Assembly: GCA_964393605.1 (NCBI GenBank)
Contig: CAYMUL010000001.1
Location: 62,001 to 126,000, forward strand
Source of the DNA: CAYMUL01 sp964393605
GTDB lineage: Bacteria; Bacteroidota; Ignavibacteria; Ignavibacteriales; Ignavibacteriaceae
DNA length: 64,000 bases
Direction of reading: 5' to 3'
Of this stretch, positions 26,944 to 35,964 are shown in pieces; the first letter of the stretch is position 1; every line of letters starts with the position of its first letter. The notes below the pieces were generated by a model. That model worked only from the letters and a program-made list of their open reading frames with translations, was not told the DNA's origin and did no database searches. The translations under genes were made by a program, and so were the position numbers.

Positions 26944-28778
26944 TTTTTATCCGATATAGTCTGGGAGATATTTTGGTTTTGGGATTTCAATTTTTGAATT
27001 TCGGTTAACAATAAATTTTGTAGTTCTTTAATATCATCTAATTCTTCTTTTAATTCCTTTGCATCAATTTGTAGTTTATCATTAACTGATTGAAAATTTT
27101 GGTTTGCGGTTTTTAGCTCGTCATTTTCTTTTTTCAACTCTTGAATGGCTTGAACTATCGGCGCAAATAAATCATCGTATCTCAATTCATAATCGCCTGC
27201 ATCGGTTACATTAATAAGTCCGGCGTTTGAAATTCCTAAAGAATTTAAAGTTTCCTCAACCTCTTGCGCGATAAAACCATATTCATTTTTTTCTGATTCA
27301 TCATTTTTTCTTACATAAGAAACCGGATTTAATTTTGAGATAAACTCGAGCCCGAGATTTGATTCTTTAATATTTTCTTTCCATTTTCTGTCGCTTGTAA
27401 TCGTCCACGCTACTTGAATACCGGCATAGGTAATATTCGCATTTCCCATTCTAATCTGGTTACTAGTAGAACCCGACGGCACTTGCGCATTATAACCAAT
27501 AGCAATGTTATTGCTTCCTGAAGTGATTCCTGTCCCTGCATCATATCCGAAAGCTGAATTATAATCTCCTGTTGAATTCATAAGCGAATTCATTCCAAAT
27601 CCTGAATTTAAACCACCGGAATTGTTTTGAAGTGCAAATGTTCCAAATGCAGAATTACTACCGCTCTGGCTATTTTGAAGTGCTCCAACACCAAAAGCTG
27701 AATTACCCCCTGCAACTGTATTACTTGATAGCGCACCATAACCAAATGCAGAATTCCAAACCCCTGTAGTATTAAAAAATAAAGCTCCGGTTCCAAAGGC
27801 AGAATTTTGATCGCCGAGGTTATCTCGTAAAGCTCCATAACCAAAAGCGGCATTATCACTACTCGTGGTATTGCTTTTAAGAGTTTCCGATCCGAACGCT
27901 GTATTATAATTTCCGGTTGTGTTTGAAGAAAGGGAATTGTATCCTATTGCAGTGTTGTTCAAACCAATTGTATTAAGAGCTAAAGAATAATATCCGATAG
28001 CAGTATTCTTTGTGCCTGTTGTATTTGTGAACAAAGAATAATCTCCCATTGCGGTATTATAATCTCCGCTAACATTTGCATACAAAGAATAGAAACCTGT
28101 TGCAGTATTATATCTTCCGGTTGTGTTGGAAAATAAAGATGAGTGACCGTTGGCGGTATTGTAACTTCCGGTTGAATTATTATTTAATGCGTAGTAGCCT
28201 GTTCCGGTGTTCGCACTTCCGGTTGTGTTGTAGTAAAAAGTAAAAGCACCAATTCCTGTATTCTGAATTCCGGTAGTGTTTGCAGATAAAGAATAATAAC
28301 CCACTGCTGTATTTTCTTGCCCGGAAGTATTAGATTTTAATGCGTACGCTCCAAGTCCGGTATTCCAACTCCCTGCTGTATTTGCATTTAAAGAATTAAA
28401 GCCGACTGCAGTGTTAAAATTTCCATAAGTTAACCCCGAAAGAGAGTTCTGCCCTAAGCCCGTATTGCTGCTTGCATCCGTTGTGTTTGAATTGAATGAC
28501 ATTGTGAAGTTACCGGAGTTGATGCCGACAAATGTATTGTTGCCGATAGTTCCGGGAGCTTTGTAGCTGTGGAAATATCTATCATTTCCCTTAAATATTT
28601 CTCCGCTAACAATGTTCACTCTGCCGGTTGCTTGGTCGACTGTTAAAAATATGTTAGAGACATTATTAATATCTTCTACAAAAAATTTACCGCCGGTGCC
28701 GATTTGCTGATGTATGTTTTGACTGTTAATCTGTACAGTAAAACTCACAAGAAAAATAAGAGAGAGTAGTGTTTTCAC
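26940..28778 (-). CDS. Peptidase-S74 (intramolecular chaperone) fibre protein, copy 1
   Basis: 612 residues, a longer version of the 24785-26116 product. A signal peptide (1-19) is followed by about 19 repeats of 16-17 residues (NTAIGYYSLALNTIGLN and variants, about 105-425), almost twice as many as copy 2. The conserved VAWTI, then Ser462 and Lys467 (SDRKWK), mark the S74 self-cleavage site and domain. YGFIAQEVE and LFAPIVQAIQEL follow, with a C-terminal coiled coil (about 545-605). The length difference between copies lies in the repeat region, as expected for a fibre whose shaft length is adjustable. No phage genes surround it. Confidence 0.85.
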   Translation of the reverse strand: MKTLLSLIFLVSFTVQINSQNIHQQIGTGGKFFVEDINNVSNIFLTVDQATGRVNIVSGEIFKGNDRYFHSYKAPGTIGNNTFVGINSGNFTMSFNSNTTDASSNTGLGQNSLSGLTYGNFNTAVGFNSLNANTAGSWNTGLGAYALKSNTSGQENTAVGYYSLSANTTGIQNTGIGAFTFYYNTTGSANTGTGYYALNNNSTGSYNTANGHSSLFSNTTGRYNTATGFYSLYANVSGDYNTAMGDYSLFTNTTGTKNTAIGYYSLALNTIGLNNTAIGYNSLSSNTTGNYNTAFGSETLKSNTTSSDNAAFGYGALRDNLGDQNSAFGTGALFFNTTGVWNSAFGYGALSSNTVAGGNSAFGVGALQNSQSGSNSAFGTFALQNNSGGLNSGFGMNSLMNSTGDYNSAFGYDAGTGITSGSNNIAIGYNAQVPSGSTSNQIRMGNANITYAGIQVAWTITSDRKWKENIKESNLGLEFISKLNPVSYVRKNDESEKNEYGFIAQEVEETLNSLGISNAGLINVTDAGDYELRYDDLFAPIVQAIQELKKENDELKTANQNFQSVNDKLQIDAKELKEELDDIKELQNLLLTEIQKLKSQNQNISQTISDKK

Positions 28779-28890
28779 AATTCGAATCCTTTCAAATTAG
28801 TTAGTAAAAATATTTTTTTGGGGAAAAATTTTTCATCCTTTGGAATGATGTTCAAACGGAGAATTTCCGCACGGGTTGTTAGTGCTTTTT

Positions 28891-29142
28891 TCATTTAACG
28901 ATTTCGCCGTCTTTTATTTGTAACAATGTTTTGTTTTTCAGATTTTTTATTAATGATTTCAGTGTTTCTATTTTTTCTTTGGGAACAGTTGAGTTGTTCT
29001 CTATTTCAGTAATAATCTTTTCTATTGTTCGATATTCACTGTATCTCGCATCGTCCGATTCCTTTGTGATTATAAGTAGCGGCGCTGATCTTGGTTTGTT
29101 TCTCTTAAAAAACTCAAGTAGTTTGGTTGTTATTTTCATCAT
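28891..29142 (-). CDS. Small hypothetical protein
   Basis: 83 residues, charged and helical, with no recognised motif; residues about 38-70 (EKIITEIENN ... LKSLIKNLKN) could form a coiled coil. It begins with two Met codons. It lies 112 bp upstream of the S74/T9SS series on the same strand and could be its first gene. No signal peptide. Codon pattern looks like the neighbours, so I accept it as a gene, but it could be spurious. Confidence 0.45.
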   Translation of the reverse strand: MMKITTKLLEFFKRNKPRSAPLLIITKESDDARYSEYRTIEKIITEIENNSTVPKEKIETLKSLIKNLKNKTLLQIKDGEIVK

Positions 29143-29469
29143 CTTTTAAAATTCTTAACCAAACATAAACACATATCATTGTTGGCGGAATAGAGAATCA
29201 GTTTGCGGTATTGATGATTAAACTAACGGTAGGTTTTTCCAAACTATCGGTAAGAAAAAGAAGCACACTACGAAGATGCAAGCGAATCTTCATTTTTAAT
29301 TTGTAATTTTTAATTGTATTAACCATCGTTCATTCTCAATTCTACTTCAGAGATTAGGGAAGAATATAGCAACCGAAAATTTGAGTACTTTCATTTTCTC
29401 AAATAGCTTCATTAAAAATTTAGCATTATCTTTGCCGCGTAAAAAAAATAAAAAATAAACAGGAGAAAA
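29143..29469. other. Intergenic region between divergent genes
   Basis: About 330 bp. It holds an AT-rich tract (29288-29320) identical in core to one at about 50226-50250: TTTTTAATTTGTAATTTTTA. AGGAG at 29461-29465 is the ribosome-binding site of the next gene. No RNA gene or strong hairpin seen. Confidence 0.5.
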
Positions 29470-29946
29470 ATGAAATCATTTATCCGCGTATTTATCGCGA
29501 TCATAATCTTCTCTTCCATTCAATTTGCACAGAATGGAAAGCAATTCGGTAACGAATTAACCGTGAAAGAAACCACAGAAATTTCTTCGCTTCTCGCCTC
29601 GAAAGAGGAATTCCTCGGAAAAAGAATTGTCGTTGAAGGCACAGTAGTTGACGTTTGTGAAATGGCTGGCTGCTGGTTAATGCTTCAAGGCAAAGATGAA
29701 AATGAAAAAATAAAAGTAAAAGTTAAAGATGGTGAAATCGTTTTCCCGACTGAAGCAAAAGGTTTAAAAGCTACAGTTGAAGGAGAACTTTATAAAATAG
29801 AAATGGATGAAGAAATGGCTCGCGACTATCTTGAGCACGTTGCTGAAGAGCAAGGTAAAGAATTCGACCGCGAAAGCCATAAAGGTCAACTCGTTCTTTA
29901 CCAGCTTAAAGGTATCGGCGCGGTGATTTACGATTTAAAGGATTGA
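29470..29946 (+). CDS. DUF4920-like secreted protein
   Basis: 158 residues. A signal peptide (about 1-20, FSSIQFAQ) is followed by an OB-like beta domain with VCEMAGCWLML (Cys63, Cys68), the signature I associate with DUF4920. The spacing of the two cysteines and the preceding VxV strand resemble small metal- or nucleic-acid-binding OB folds, but the function of the family is unknown. AGGAG ribosome-binding site 5 bp before ATG. The next gene begins 10 bp after the stop in a CTG-initiated reading, so the two are probably cotranscribed. Confidence 0.75.
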   Translation: MKSFIRVFIAIIIFSSIQFAQNGKQFGNELTVKETTEISSLLASKEEFLGKRIVVEGTVVDVCEMAGCWLMLQGKDENEKIKVKVKDGEIVFPTEAKGLKATVEGELYKIEMDEEMARDYLEHVAEEQGKEFDRESHKGQLVLYQLKGIGAVIYDLKD

Positions 29947-29956
29947 GAATTTTAAT

Positions 29957-32041
29957 CTGACTTTAAATCCTCACAACAAACTTCACAAAGAAAAAAATCC
30001 CTACCTTTTACAGCACGCGGGAAATCCGGTTAATTGGTATCCCTGGTGCGACGAAGCATTCCTAAAAGCCAATGAGGAAGATAAACCTATCTTCCTCTCC
30101 ATTGGCTACTCTACCTGTCATTGGTGTCATGTTATGGAGAAAGAATCTTTCGAAGATTCTTCAGTTGCAGACTTGATGAACAATACTTTCATTAACATAA
30201 AAGTTGATCGCGAAGAGAGACCCGACATCGATAGCGTCTACATGACCGTGTGTCAAATGCTTACCGGAAGCGGCGGTTGGCCCATGACTATCATCATGAC
30301 TCCCGACAAAAAGCCATTTTTTGCCGGAACATATTTTCCCAAAAACGGAAACTACGGACGGATGGGAATGACTGAATTAGTTCCGCGTATCGCAGATTTG
30401 TGGATGAATAAACGAGATGAATTACTTCATTCTTCGGCGCAGATACTTGAAGCATTGAAACAAACCTCGCAATCATTTCTTGGAGATGACTTCGACGAAA
30501 ATATTTTGAAAAAAGCTTACAAGCAATTAGCAGAGCGATTCGATGTGGCGAACGGTGGATTCGGCGGTAGTCCGAAATTTCCTTCTCCGCATATGTTAAT
30601 TTTTTTGTTGAGATATGCAAATAAAAACCCGAACTCTGATGCGCAAAACATTGTTGAAACAACTTTGCAAGCGATTCGCAATGGTGGAATTTATGATCAT
30701 CTCGGCGGAGGAATACATCGATACTCAACCGATAAATATTGGCTTCTACCCCATTTTGAAAAGATGCTTTACGATCAAGCACTCTTTGTACTTGCGCTGG
30801 TTGAAACTTTTCAACTGACGAAAAATGTTCTCTACAAAACAGCCGCAGTCGAAACTTTAGATTTTGTACTCGAAGAATTTTTTTCGGAAGAAGGCGGTTT
30901 CTTTTCGGCGTTAGATGCCGATAGTGAAGGTGAAGAAGGAAAATATTATTTATGGAGTCTCGAAGAGATTAAAAATATTCTTCGAACAGATGCAGCTATT
31001 TTCTCTTCATATTTCAATGTTAAAGAAGAAGGAAATTTTTTCGATCCAGCACTCGGTGGTTTTACGAAACAAAATATTTTGCATATAACTTCATCTCCTT
31101 CAAAAGTTGCGACAAGTTTTGATATTACCGTTGAGGATTTCAATCTCAGAATTTTAACTTCACTTTCAAAATTAAAAGAAGAAAGAAGAAAAAGAATTCC
31201 TCCTTTCAAAGATGATAAAATATTAACCGATTGGAATGGATTGATGATTGCCGCATTTGCAAAAGCCGGCGCGGCATTCGATAACATTGATTTTATAAAC
31301 GCGGCAGAAAAATCTTTTTCTTTTATAATTGAAAAGATGAAAGACAAAAACGGAAAACTATTGCATCGCTTTAGAGAAGGGGAAGCCGCTTTTGATGCGA
31401 TTGCCGATGATTATGCTTATCTCATTTTTGCCGGGCTTGAACTTTATTATTCAACTTTTAAAATTGAATATTTGAATGGTGCGGTGATGCTTCAAAATAT
31501 TTTTTTCTCAAAATTTTGGGATGAAGATTACGGCGGATTCTATTTCACCGCAAGCGATTCCGAAGAATTGCTTGTCCGCCAAAAGGAAATTTATGACGGC
31601 GCGATTCCTTCAGCGAATAGTATTTCATTATCAAATTTATCACGCTTATATAAATTAACCGGTGAACAGAATTATTTTAATAAAGCAGTGGATCTTGCGA
31701 GAGCATTTTATAATAATATTTCGAGCGTACCGACTTCTTATACACAATTTTTAAGCGGCATTGACTTGCATATTTCGGAATCGTCTGAACTTGTAATTGT
31801 CGAAGATAGCGCGGAGAGCATTGATAAATCAATCTTGAACGCGCTTCGCGAAAATTATTTTCCTTCATTAACAGTAATTGTGAAAGATAAAAATAACGGG
31901 GAAAAACTTTCGGAAATCTCTCCTTTCACAAAAGAATTGAAAGTTATAAATGACAAACTGACTTTTTATCTCTGCAAAAATTTCAGCTGTTCACTTCCGA
32001 CAAATGATTTTGAATCAATCCTGAAAAAATTGAAAGAATAA
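29957..32041 (+). CDS. YyaL/SPATA20-like protein (DUF255 thioredoxin-like domain), probable CTG start
   Basis: About 694 residues. The family combines an N-terminal thioredoxin-like domain with an (alpha/alpha)6 barrel resembling sugar epimerases; its substrate is unknown. Visible are NPYLLQHAGNPVNWYPW, GYSTCHWCHVM with its CxxC, GGWPM and GGFGGSPKFP, and barrel segments such as IHRYSTDKYWLLPHFEKML. The first ATG (30134) lies after the CxxC, inside the conserved core. The frame is open back to a stop at 29936-29938 and contains only ATT (29942) or CTG (29957) as possible starts. CTG gives MTLNPHNKLHKEKNPYLL, matching family N-termini, with AAAGGA 14 bp upstream. A sequencing error upstream is an alternative. 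Confidence 0.85.
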   Translation: MTLNPHNKLHKEKNPYLLQHAGNPVNWYPWCDEAFLKANEEDKPIFLSIGYSTCHWCHVMEKESFEDSSVADLMNNTFINIKVDREERPDIDSVYMTVCQMLTGSGGWPMTIIMTPDKKPFFAGTYFPKNGNYGRMGMTELVPRIADLWMNKRDELLHSSAQILEALKQTSQSFLGDDFDENILKKAYKQLAERFDVANGGFGGSPKFPSPHMLIFLLRYANKNPNSDAQNIVETTLQAIRNGGIYDHLGGGIHRYSTDKYWLLPHFEKMLYDQALFVLALVETFQLTKNVLYKTAAVETLDFVLEEFFSEEGGFFSALDADSEGEEGKYYLWSLEEIKNILRTDAAIFSSYFNVKEEGNFFDPALGGFTKQNILHITSSPSKVATSFDITVEDFNLRILTSLSKLKEERRKRIPPFKDDKILTDWNGLMIAAFAKAGAAFDNIDFINAAEKSFSFIIEKMKDKNGKLLHRFREGEAAFDAIADDYAYLIFAGLELYYSTFKIEYLNGAVMLQNIFFSKFWDEDYGGFYFTASDSEELLVRQKEIYDGAIPSANSISLSNLSRLYKLTGEQNYFNKAVDLARAFYNNISSVPTSYTQFLSGIDLHISESSELVIVEDSAESIDKSILNALRENYFPSLTVIVKDKNNGEKLSEISPFTKELKVINDKLTFYLCKNFSCSLPTNDFESILKKLKE

Positions 32042-32042
32042 T

Positions 32043-33194
32043 TTATTCTTTCCCGATAAGGTCAACAAAGAACTTTACGTTTTTACTTTCTGAAGTGGAG
32101 AGAATAATTTTCAAAATTGCAGTCAGTGGAACAGCGAGTAACATACCGACAATTCCCCACACATATCCCCACAACAATATTGAAAGAAGAATGGCAATGG
32201 GATTTAAGCCGAGGCGGTTTCCTAAAAAAATCGGTTCAAGCATATTGAATATCACTGTTTGAACTGCCATTATTGTTGCGGCAATAATTAATGCATAACC
32301 GAACGATTCGTATTGTAGTAATGCAATAACCGTTGGAAAAGCAAGAGTAATGATTGCCCCGATAGTAGGAATAAAATTTAGAAGAAAAGCGAGCGTTCCC
32401 CAAAGAATCGGAAAGTCAACTCCGAACAGAAACAGCGCAAAGCCGATAACGATTCCCGCCAATAAATTCAATGCGATCTTGCTTATAATATATCTTTGTA
32501 TCTGGATGTTGATTGCTTTGAAAGTAGCGGCAAGTTCATTTTCGGCGTGAGTTTTTTCTTGATCAATTCTTTTTTCAATTTCCGATTCATCATCCGAAAT
32601 AAATTCCTGAGTATGATATTTTCTTTCTATTTCGGTGAAAGTTGGGACACTTCTTCCGGCGATATACCTTTTCTTTATTGAATCATAAACTGATTTATGT
32701 CCGCTGACGATGAAAGCGAAGAATAATAAAATGAAAAAAATGTAACCGCCGATATCAAAAAAACCGGTCAGCAAATCACTAACAAGAGTTTTTGCATTAA
32801 GGTTGGCAAGAATTTCTTCGATAGAAAAATTTGTGAAATAGACATCATGCAATCCGATTGAAGCACTTGTTTCGCGGATGATAGAATTAAATTTGGAAAA
32901 ATATATTTCAGTGTAACCGCTGAATTGCATCAGTGAATCGAATAAAAGTTTTACTGCCCCGCTCCCGATTATGATGATGAGTAGAATGTTGAGAAGAATA
33001 ATTACAATTGTCGGAACTCTCTTATTCCACAAAAATGAATTCAACGGAGAAAATAAAAAGAAGAGAAAGTATGCGATCACAAAGGGGAGAATGATGAAAG
33101 CGAGTTCTTTCATGAGAAAGCTCAATGCGGTCAATCCTAAAATTCCGATAAAAAATTTTACGCCGCTGTCGTTTGTTATCCGTTCTTCATTCAT
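32043..33194 (-). CDS. AI-2E family transporter (PerM/TqsA-like permease)
   Basis: 383 residues with about eight hydrophobic segments and a charged central insertion (about 195-230, EKRIDQEKTHAENELAATF). The conserved block GVDFPILWGTLAFLLNFIPTIGAII and the later GNRLGLNPIAILLSILLWGYVWGI are diagnostic of the family. Members export autoinducer-2 or, in other branches, act as sodium/proton antiporters, so the substrate here is uncertain. It is convergent with the YyaL-like gene (1-bp gap) and preceded by 60 bp from the amidohydrolase, so it may be transcribed with that gene. Confidence 0.85.
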   Translation of the reverse strand: MNEERITNDSGVKFFIGILGLTALSFLMKELAFIILPFVIAYFLFFLFSPLNSFLWNKRVPTIVIILLNILLIIIIGSGAVKLLFDSLMQFSGYTEIYFSKFNSIIRETSASIGLHDVYFTNFSIEEILANLNAKTLVSDLLTGFFDIGGYIFFILLFFAFIVSGHKSVYDSIKKRYIAGRSVPTFTEIERKYHTQEFISDDESEIEKRIDQEKTHAENELAATFKAINIQIQRYIISKIALNLLAGIVIGFALFLFGVDFPILWGTLAFLLNFIPTIGAIITLAFPTVIALLQYESFGYALIIAATIMAVQTVIFNMLEPIFLGNRLGLNPIAILLSILLWGYVWGIVGMLLAVPLTAILKIILSTSESKNVKFFVDLIGKE

Positions 33195-33254
33195 CTAATA
33201 TTTTCTTTCTAATGTTCATGACAAATATATCAACTCCAAAATTATTGATGAAAA

Positions 33255-34652
33255 CTAAAACTTAATTCCGATTCCAGGAGTTTTTTGTAATAATTTTTTT
33301 TCATAAACAATTTCACCGTTCACAATTACTGTATCAATCCCTTCTGAAAACTGATTAGGATTTGCGATGTCGGCTCTTCCATTAATTGCACGATGATCGA
33401 AGATTGTAATGTCGGCATTCGCTCCATTTTTTATTTCTCCGCGATTAATTAAAAGGGGAGATAGCAATTCTTTCTGGTGTAAAGTAACTTTTTTAATTGC
33501 GTCATCAATAGATATTCCAATATCGAGCATTCGTCGAATTGCTGTGGCAAAACAACCGGCACCTCGCGGATGATTATTTGCAAAAGGTTCTTTCTCAATT
33601 CCTCCATCGCTTGCAACAAAACAAAAATTCTCTTTTATCGCAGTATCAAAAGTTGATTCGAGCGGCATTGTTCCTTCGGGAACTGCGACTATAACCAATG
33701 TATTTCTATAATGATTAAAATTTTCTTTTGTGATAGTTTTATTTTGTCCGACGATTCGTAAATCTTCGTAAGTAATGTTGTATCGTTTCTGCCAATTACC
33801 GCCGAACCTTTCCGAAGCAAGATTTGTTGCCCAATAACTGTAAGGATAAACGCAACAAGTAATTCGAGTGCCGGAATCGTTCGCGGCGCGAATCAACTCC
33901 AGAGCTTTTGGCATGTCAAATGTTCCGCCTGTAGAATTTAAGTGATCGATATGAAGTTTTACTCCAGATGCTTTTGCAATTTCGATTGCTTCAACAACGC
34001 CATCAATTTCTTTTTCTTTACTCGAATCTCGAAGATGAAGAAAAAATGGTCGATCATATTTTTTGGCTGTGCGCGCAAGTTGAAGCAACAGTGTATTTGG
34101 GACAGGGTTATATTCGATGCTATAACTAACTCCAATTGCGCCGGCATCAAGACCTTCTTCCACTTTTTTCATCAACGATTTTGACCCGAACGAGTTTAAC
34201 AACCGCATTGAAAAAACTGCAACACCATAATTTACGTAGTGTTGTTTGTTTGAAAAGTAGCTGTAAAATTGTTTGGGATTTTCATGCCCTCCGTGAAGTT
34301 GCAATACTGATGTACATCCGTCAGTTACTTTATATTTTTCAAATATTTTGTAAGTGCCGTAAGGATTGACTTTATTGTCTGCAAGAATATCAATGAATCC
34401 GGGCGAAACAATTTTGCCGGTCGCATCAATTGTTCTTTTGCCAAGGATAAAAGTATCCGAGAGAGTTAAGATTCTGTTCTTTATTCCTAAAAATACATTT
34501 TTCATTCCATCGGATGTTAAAACACTTCCGTTTTGAATGACAATGTCAAATTCTGTTATCTGTTTAGCTCGTAAAATATTTATCGGAAAGGAAACCGCAA
34601 AAGCCACGGTTCCGATTTTTTTAATCGCTTCTCTTCTATTAATTGTTTTCAA
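33255..34652 (-). CDS. Amidohydrolase-superfamily protein (D-aminoacylase-like) lacking the HxH motif
   Basis: 465 residues. A twin-arginine-like N-terminus (NRREAIKKIGTVAFAVSF) suggests export, possibly folded. The body resembles the N-acyl-D-amino-acid deacylase/dihydroorotase group: composite beta domain, SPGFID at 83-88, KLHIDHLNSTGG, DGGIEKEPFANNHPRGAG, and a C-terminal NADITIFD. In ordinary members GFID is followed by a metal-binding HxH; here it reads GFIDILADN, so that half of the metal site is missing. His120 and His123 in LQLHGGH may compensate. Either a different hydrolytic branch or altered chemistry. Substrate unknown. Confidence 0.75.
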   Translation of the reverse strand: MKTINRREAIKKIGTVAFAVSFPINILRAKQITEFDIVIQNGSVLTSDGMKNVFLGIKNRILTLSDTFILGKRTIDATGKIVSPGFIDILADNKVNPYGTYKIFEKYKVTDGCTSVLQLHGGHENPKQFYSYFSNKQHYVNYGVAVFSMRLLNSFGSKSLMKKVEEGLDAGAIGVSYSIEYNPVPNTLLLQLARTAKKYDRPFFLHLRDSSKEKEIDGVVEAIEIAKASGVKLHIDHLNSTGGTFDMPKALELIRAANDSGTRITCCVYPYSYWATNLASERFGGNWQKRYNITYEDLRIVGQNKTITKENFNHYRNTLVIVAVPEGTMPLESTFDTAIKENFCFVASDGGIEKEPFANNHPRGAGCFATAIRRMLDIGISIDDAIKKVTLHQKELLSPLLINRGEIKNGANADITIFDHRAINGRADIANPNQFSEGIDTVIVNGEIVYEKKLLQKTPGIGIKF

Positions 34653-34727
34653 TATATTTTTTGATAAATAAGTTTTGTAATTGAATTAAGAAAATAAATT
34701 TAAAACGCGGCAAGCTACTTCCGAAAT

Positions 34728-34762
34728 AACTAACAACGATGTAACTAACAAGCGTGTTAGTT
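34728..34762 (+). repeat. 35-bp structured repeat, copy A, downstream of the AAA ATPase gene
   Basis: AACTAACA-ACG-ATGTAACTAACA-AGCG-TGTTAGTT. The final part is a perfect 8-bp inverted repeat with a 4-nt loop. The same arrangement, with identical spacing and orientation, lies just upstream of the gene. It begins 31 bp after the stop codon and could also act as a 3' hairpin. Confidence 0.85.
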
Positions 34763-34793
34763 TTTGGGATGGCGTACCTTACGATAGAATATC

Positions 34794-35948
34794 TCAATCA
34801 AATAATTTATGAGAGGTTCTTTTTAGATAGACGGAAGAGAACCACAACTTGAAAACCGGGTCCAGAAACTCGATACCGCTATCAGTTACATCGATAATTT
34901 CTTTATTCACTAAAGAATTTTTTATTCGATTAACATTTGCGGATGTTCCGAGTTCGTAAGTTTTAATAGTTTCCGTAGCACTAAGTTTGAGAACGTTATC
35001 GCAGACAGCTTGTAAAAAATTGATTTGCATATTCGTAAGCGACTCAATTTCTTTTTGATACAATATTGTTTGTTGCATCATTAACATATTAATTGCAGAG
35101 TTGTATTCCTTTATTGAACATTGTTTCGTTGTATTTGCCCAAACCATGTATGCAAGTTGCTGAACGAAGTAAGGATGATTTTCCATTTCACGCGCAATCT
35201 GCAAAGCAATTTTTTCGTGTATTTCTTTTTTTGATTTTTTGAAATTTGAAATGATGTAATTTTTCCAATAATTTTCATCAATCTTATTTAAGAAAATAAT
35301 GTCTCCAAATTTATAAAATGGCATCGATTTGTTCTCGAAGAGTTGAATCATCAAATGACGCTTGCTGCCGTATAAACAATATCCGGCGCGCGTATGTTTC
35401 TGCCAATGCGATCTCAATTTTTTCTGAAATGCAACAGGGTGTTCAAAAAATTCCACGTTCTGAAATTCGTCGATGCAAACTACGATTTTTATTTTCTTCT
35501 CTTTGCTTATTTGTTCGGGAAGATTCAAAATCTCGTCGGGTGTTTTTTTTACTTCGTTCCAATTGAAACTGAGAGAAAAATCCGAATTTGGATCAATTCC
35601 TATTTGAAATACGGGAGTAATTTGGCGAAAGAATTTCTTCGCGCTGTTAAGTCTTTCCTCCCATTTCGTATAAGCAATCTTTAACAATTCCATCGCAAAG
35701 TTTGTATAGAATTCTTCTTCGGTTCGAATGTTGAACAAATCTATAAAACAAAATTTAATTTGGCTGTTGTGTCGTTCAATTGAAGAAGCGGTTTTCATAA
35801 CCAGCGAGGATTTCCCCCATCTTCTGGGAGAAATCAAAATTGTATTAATATCGCCCGATAAATTATTTTTCAATCGGGCGAGATCATTTTCACGATCTAT
35901 AAAATGATCACCTGAAACGATTTTACCGAATATAAATGGATTCTTCAT
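34794..35948 (-). CDS. AAA ATPase of the archaeal-type ATPase family (PF01637-like)
   Basis: 384 residues. Walker A is SPRRWGKSS (about 40-48) and Walker B is VVCIDEFQN (about 157-164). GSKRHLMIQLF and PFYKFGDIIFL are characteristic of this ATPase group. The C-terminal region has a winged-helix-like segment (VNRIKNSLVNKEIIDVT) and the usual ending FLDPVFKLWF. Members often occur in several copies per genome and their function is poorly understood; they belong to the STAND-like NTPases. The gene stands alone between two copies of a 35-bp repeat (34728-34762 and 35965-35999), suggesting a mobile unit or repeat-bound regulation. Confidence 0.8.
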   Translation of the reverse strand: MKNPFIFGKIVSGDHFIDRENDLARLKNNLSGDINTILISPRRWGKSSLVMKTASSIERHNSQIKFCFIDLFNIRTEEEFYTNFAMELLKIAYTKWEERLNSAKKFFRQITPVFQIGIDPNSDFSLSFNWNEVKKTPDEILNLPEQISKEKKIKIVVCIDEFQNVEFFEHPVAFQKKLRSHWQKHTRAGYCLYGSKRHLMIQLFENKSMPFYKFGDIIFLNKIDENYWKNYIISNFKKSKKEIHEKIALQIAREMENHPYFVQQLAYMVWANTTKQCSIKEYNSAINMLMMQQTILYQKEIESLTNMQINFLQAVCDNVLKLSATETIKTYELGTSANVNRIKNSLVNKEIIDVTDSGIEFLDPVFKLWFSSVYLKRTSHKLFD

Positions 35949-35964
35949 AAATGTCCTTCAAAAA

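Noticed and set aside
25300..28500. CRISPR-like regular repeats of about 51 bp
   Set aside because: The period is a 17-codon protein repeat within open genes; units are degenerate and without unique spacers.
24785..28778. Possible prophage because S74 domains are typical of tail fibres
   Set aside because: Both S74 proteins have signal peptides, are coupled to T9SS-sorted proteins and have no capsid, tail, terminase or integrase genes nearby.
30294..30782. Minus-strand 162-codon frame within the YyaL-like gene
   Set aside because: The opposite strand encodes a well-conserved protein family throughout; the antisense product has no recognisable feature.
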